DNA of 15,644 bases from a bacterium (GTDB lineage Bacteria > Planctomycetota > J058 > JAJDCP01), in NCBI GenBank assembly GCA_030428695.1, contig JAUIEM010000231.1, positions 1 through 15,644 on the forward strand, read 5' to 3'. Within the stretch, counting starts at the first letter, position 1. Each line of letters starts with the position of its first letter. The notes under the pieces were generated by a model. The model did not search any database, was not told the DNA's origin, and saw only the letters and a program-made list of their open reading frames with translations. Position numbers and translations under genes: made by a program. Below, in pieces: positions 14,591-15,644 of the stretch.

Positions 14591-15496
14591 TCAGGGATCG
14601 TCGGGCTTGAACAGGTCGAGGAAGCGGTCCTCGTACTTGTGGAACAGCTTCCAGCGGTCGAGCTCGGACTTCAGGTCGATCGCCCGCTCGCGGCGCACGC
14701 TCGCCTCGGCGAAGAGGCGCTCGATGTTCGCGATCACGTCGGCGGGGACGTCGCTGGACTCGTTGAGCTCTTCCATGAAGTCGAGGTTGTAGTCGCCCTC
14801 GAAGTCGCCCTTCTCCATCGAGCTGATCAGCCGGTCTTCCCAGTCGCGCGCCATCTCGTCGAGGGGCTCGAGGTCGAGCTCGACCGGCACCATCCGGCCG
14901 AACACCCGCAGCACCGCCGCCGAGGACTTCGGGTTGGGAATCCCGACCGTCTCGTAGGGCAGCTCGCCGAGCAGGCACAACGCCTCGATGCCCTGCAGCG
15001 CCGCCAGGCCCGGGAACAGGCCGTTCATGCCGGAGATCTGGCCCTGGTCGAGCAGCCCGACCTCGAGCTCCTCGAGCTCGGCGAGCAGGTCGGGACCGCT
15101 CGCCGCCGCCCACACCTTCGGCTTGTCCCCCGGCTTCATCGGCCGCGGCGCGGCGGCGAAGGTCACGACCCGCTCGATGTCGTCGGGCAGCCGGTCGAGC
15201 AGCCCATGGCCGTAGGAGAACACGCGGAAGGCGGGCTGGCTGTCGGCGGTCAGGATGCACAGGTCCGGGCCGTTGGGGTTGGTCCAACGGTGGAAGAAGG
15301 TCTTGGGCGCCTCGACGGGGAGCAGCAGTCCCTTTTCGACGCTGATGCCCGGGGACTCGAGGGAGAGTGTCGACGGGTACTCCGCCACGGGATGGGCCTT
15401 CAGGCTCGAGATCAGGTAGGAGGCCGCCCCCAATCCCACCGACCCGAGACCGGGCCAGGCGGCGATCAGCCAGCTCTTCTTCTTCGGTTCTGCCAT
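14591..15496 (-). CDS. PAC2-family protein (proteasome-assembly-chaperone-like)
   Basis: The protein has 301 aa from ATG 15496; an in-frame GTG at 15520 would add 8 residues. Neither has a strong ribosome binding site, so the start is uncertain. After a charged MAEPKKKSW, the segment AAWPGLGSVGLGAASYLI followed by AHPVAEYP is the signature first block of PAC2 proteins (PF09754). ISGMNGLFPGLAALQGIEAL and LLGELPYETVGIPNPKSSAA further on fit the family's second half (related to purine-nucleoside-phosphorylase-like folds). The last roughly 70 residues are charged helices. PAC2 proteins chaperone 20S proteasome alpha rings in eukaryotes; in archaea and bacteria most members have no proven role. 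No proteasome gene is in this window. The hydrophobic N-terminal helix is most likely part of the fold, not a signal peptide. Confidence 0.75.
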   Translation of the reverse strand: MAEPKKKSWLIAAWPGLGSVGLGAASYLISSLKAHPVAEYPSTLSLESPGISVEKGLLLPVEAPKTFFHRWTNPNGPDLCILTADSQPAFRVFSYGHGLLDRLPDDIERVVTFAAAPRPMKPGDKPKVWAAASGPDLLAELEELEVGLLDQGQISGMNGLFPGLAALQGIEALCLLGELPYETVGIPNPKSSAAVLRVFGRMVPVELDLEPLDEMARDWEDRLISSMEKGDFEGDYNLDFMEELNESSDVPADVIANIERLFAEASVRRERAIDLKSELDRWKLFHKYEDRFLDLFKPDDP

Positions 15497-15644
15497 AGAC
15501 TCGCTCTTCTTTCCCGGCACCCGTCCAGCGGAAGAACCCGGACAGTGCGCCCGGAGCAGACGGGATCGATGGGGCCGGCCGCCTGCGGTGCGGCCTGACG
15601 GTTTTGCTGCATGTTCTGGATCAGCGGTCGCGGGTCGCCGCCCA
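15497..15644. other. Right window edge, no gene assigned
   Basis: These 148 bp hold short open frames at the edge but none that can be judged. On the minus strand one frame stops at 15621-15623 and could be the last codons of a gene to the right; another stays open from the edge to 15466, overlapping the PAC2 start, and has no recognisable content. A GGCCGC/GCGGCC inverted repeat (15577-15582, 15590-15595) is present. No clear promoter for the PAC2 gene is seen. Confidence 0.3.

Noticed and set aside
9825..14792. A 1655-codon plus-strand open frame
   Set aside because: It lies antisense to the subtilase, whose catalytic motifs prove the minus strand codes. Long antisense frames are expected in DNA this GC-rich, and the translation is low-complexity Ala/Arg/Gly/Val/Asp with no motif.
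15611..15644. Plus-strand ATG at 15611 running off the edge
   Set aside because: Only 11 codons are visible and no ribosome binding site precedes it.

Overview
The window is very GC-rich bacterial DNA with tightly packed genes, GTG and TTG starts, and good Shine-Dalgarno sites. The gene set suggests a signalling-rich, deep-branching bacterium: a multi-domain Ser/Thr kinase fused to a receiver, a secreted tripeptidyl-peptidase II-like subtilase, a two-gene RdgC, a PAC2-family protein, a LonB/AAA_32-type protease and an ABC1/UbiB kinase. Planctomycetota or a former deltaproteobacterial lineage would fit, but this is inference; no rRNA or other marker is present.

There are eight genes. Seven are on the minus strand, read here in transcription order. 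At the right edge is a PAC2-family protein (14591-15496), closed by a hairpin terminator (14526-14560). A 1533-aa TPPII-like subtilase with a signal peptide (9882-14483) follows; its stop overlaps the start of a small zinc-ribbon membrane protein (9608-9889) by 8 bases. A 268-bp convergent intergenic region full of short hairpins (9340-9607) comes next. The only plus-strand gene is a Lon-family protease (6976-9339). It is divergent from an ABC1/AarF/UbiB-type kinase (5076-6857), whose stop overlaps the start of a glycosyltransferase (4015-5076) as TAGTG. A near-consensus sigma-70-type promoter (3990-4018) embedded in the glycosyltransferase stop codon then drives a split RdgC pair (3338-3955 and 2817-3338, joined as TGATG). 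Last is a receiver/multi-kinase protein (1-2724) that runs off the left edge.

Three genes deal with proteins (Lon-like, TPPII-like, PAC2), two are kinase-like (the REC/STK protein and ABC1) and one pair is DNA-recombination related. I see no mobile element, CRISPR array, tRNA or rRNA. The most interesting points are: (i) the TPPII homologue keeps the family scaffold and the Asp/His/Asn/Ser catalytic set but lacks both glutamates that hold the substrate N terminus in animal TPPII; (ii) the REC-pseudokinase-kinase-linker-pseudokinase architecture; (iii) RdgC made as two coupled polypeptides, each with its own strong ribosome binding site.
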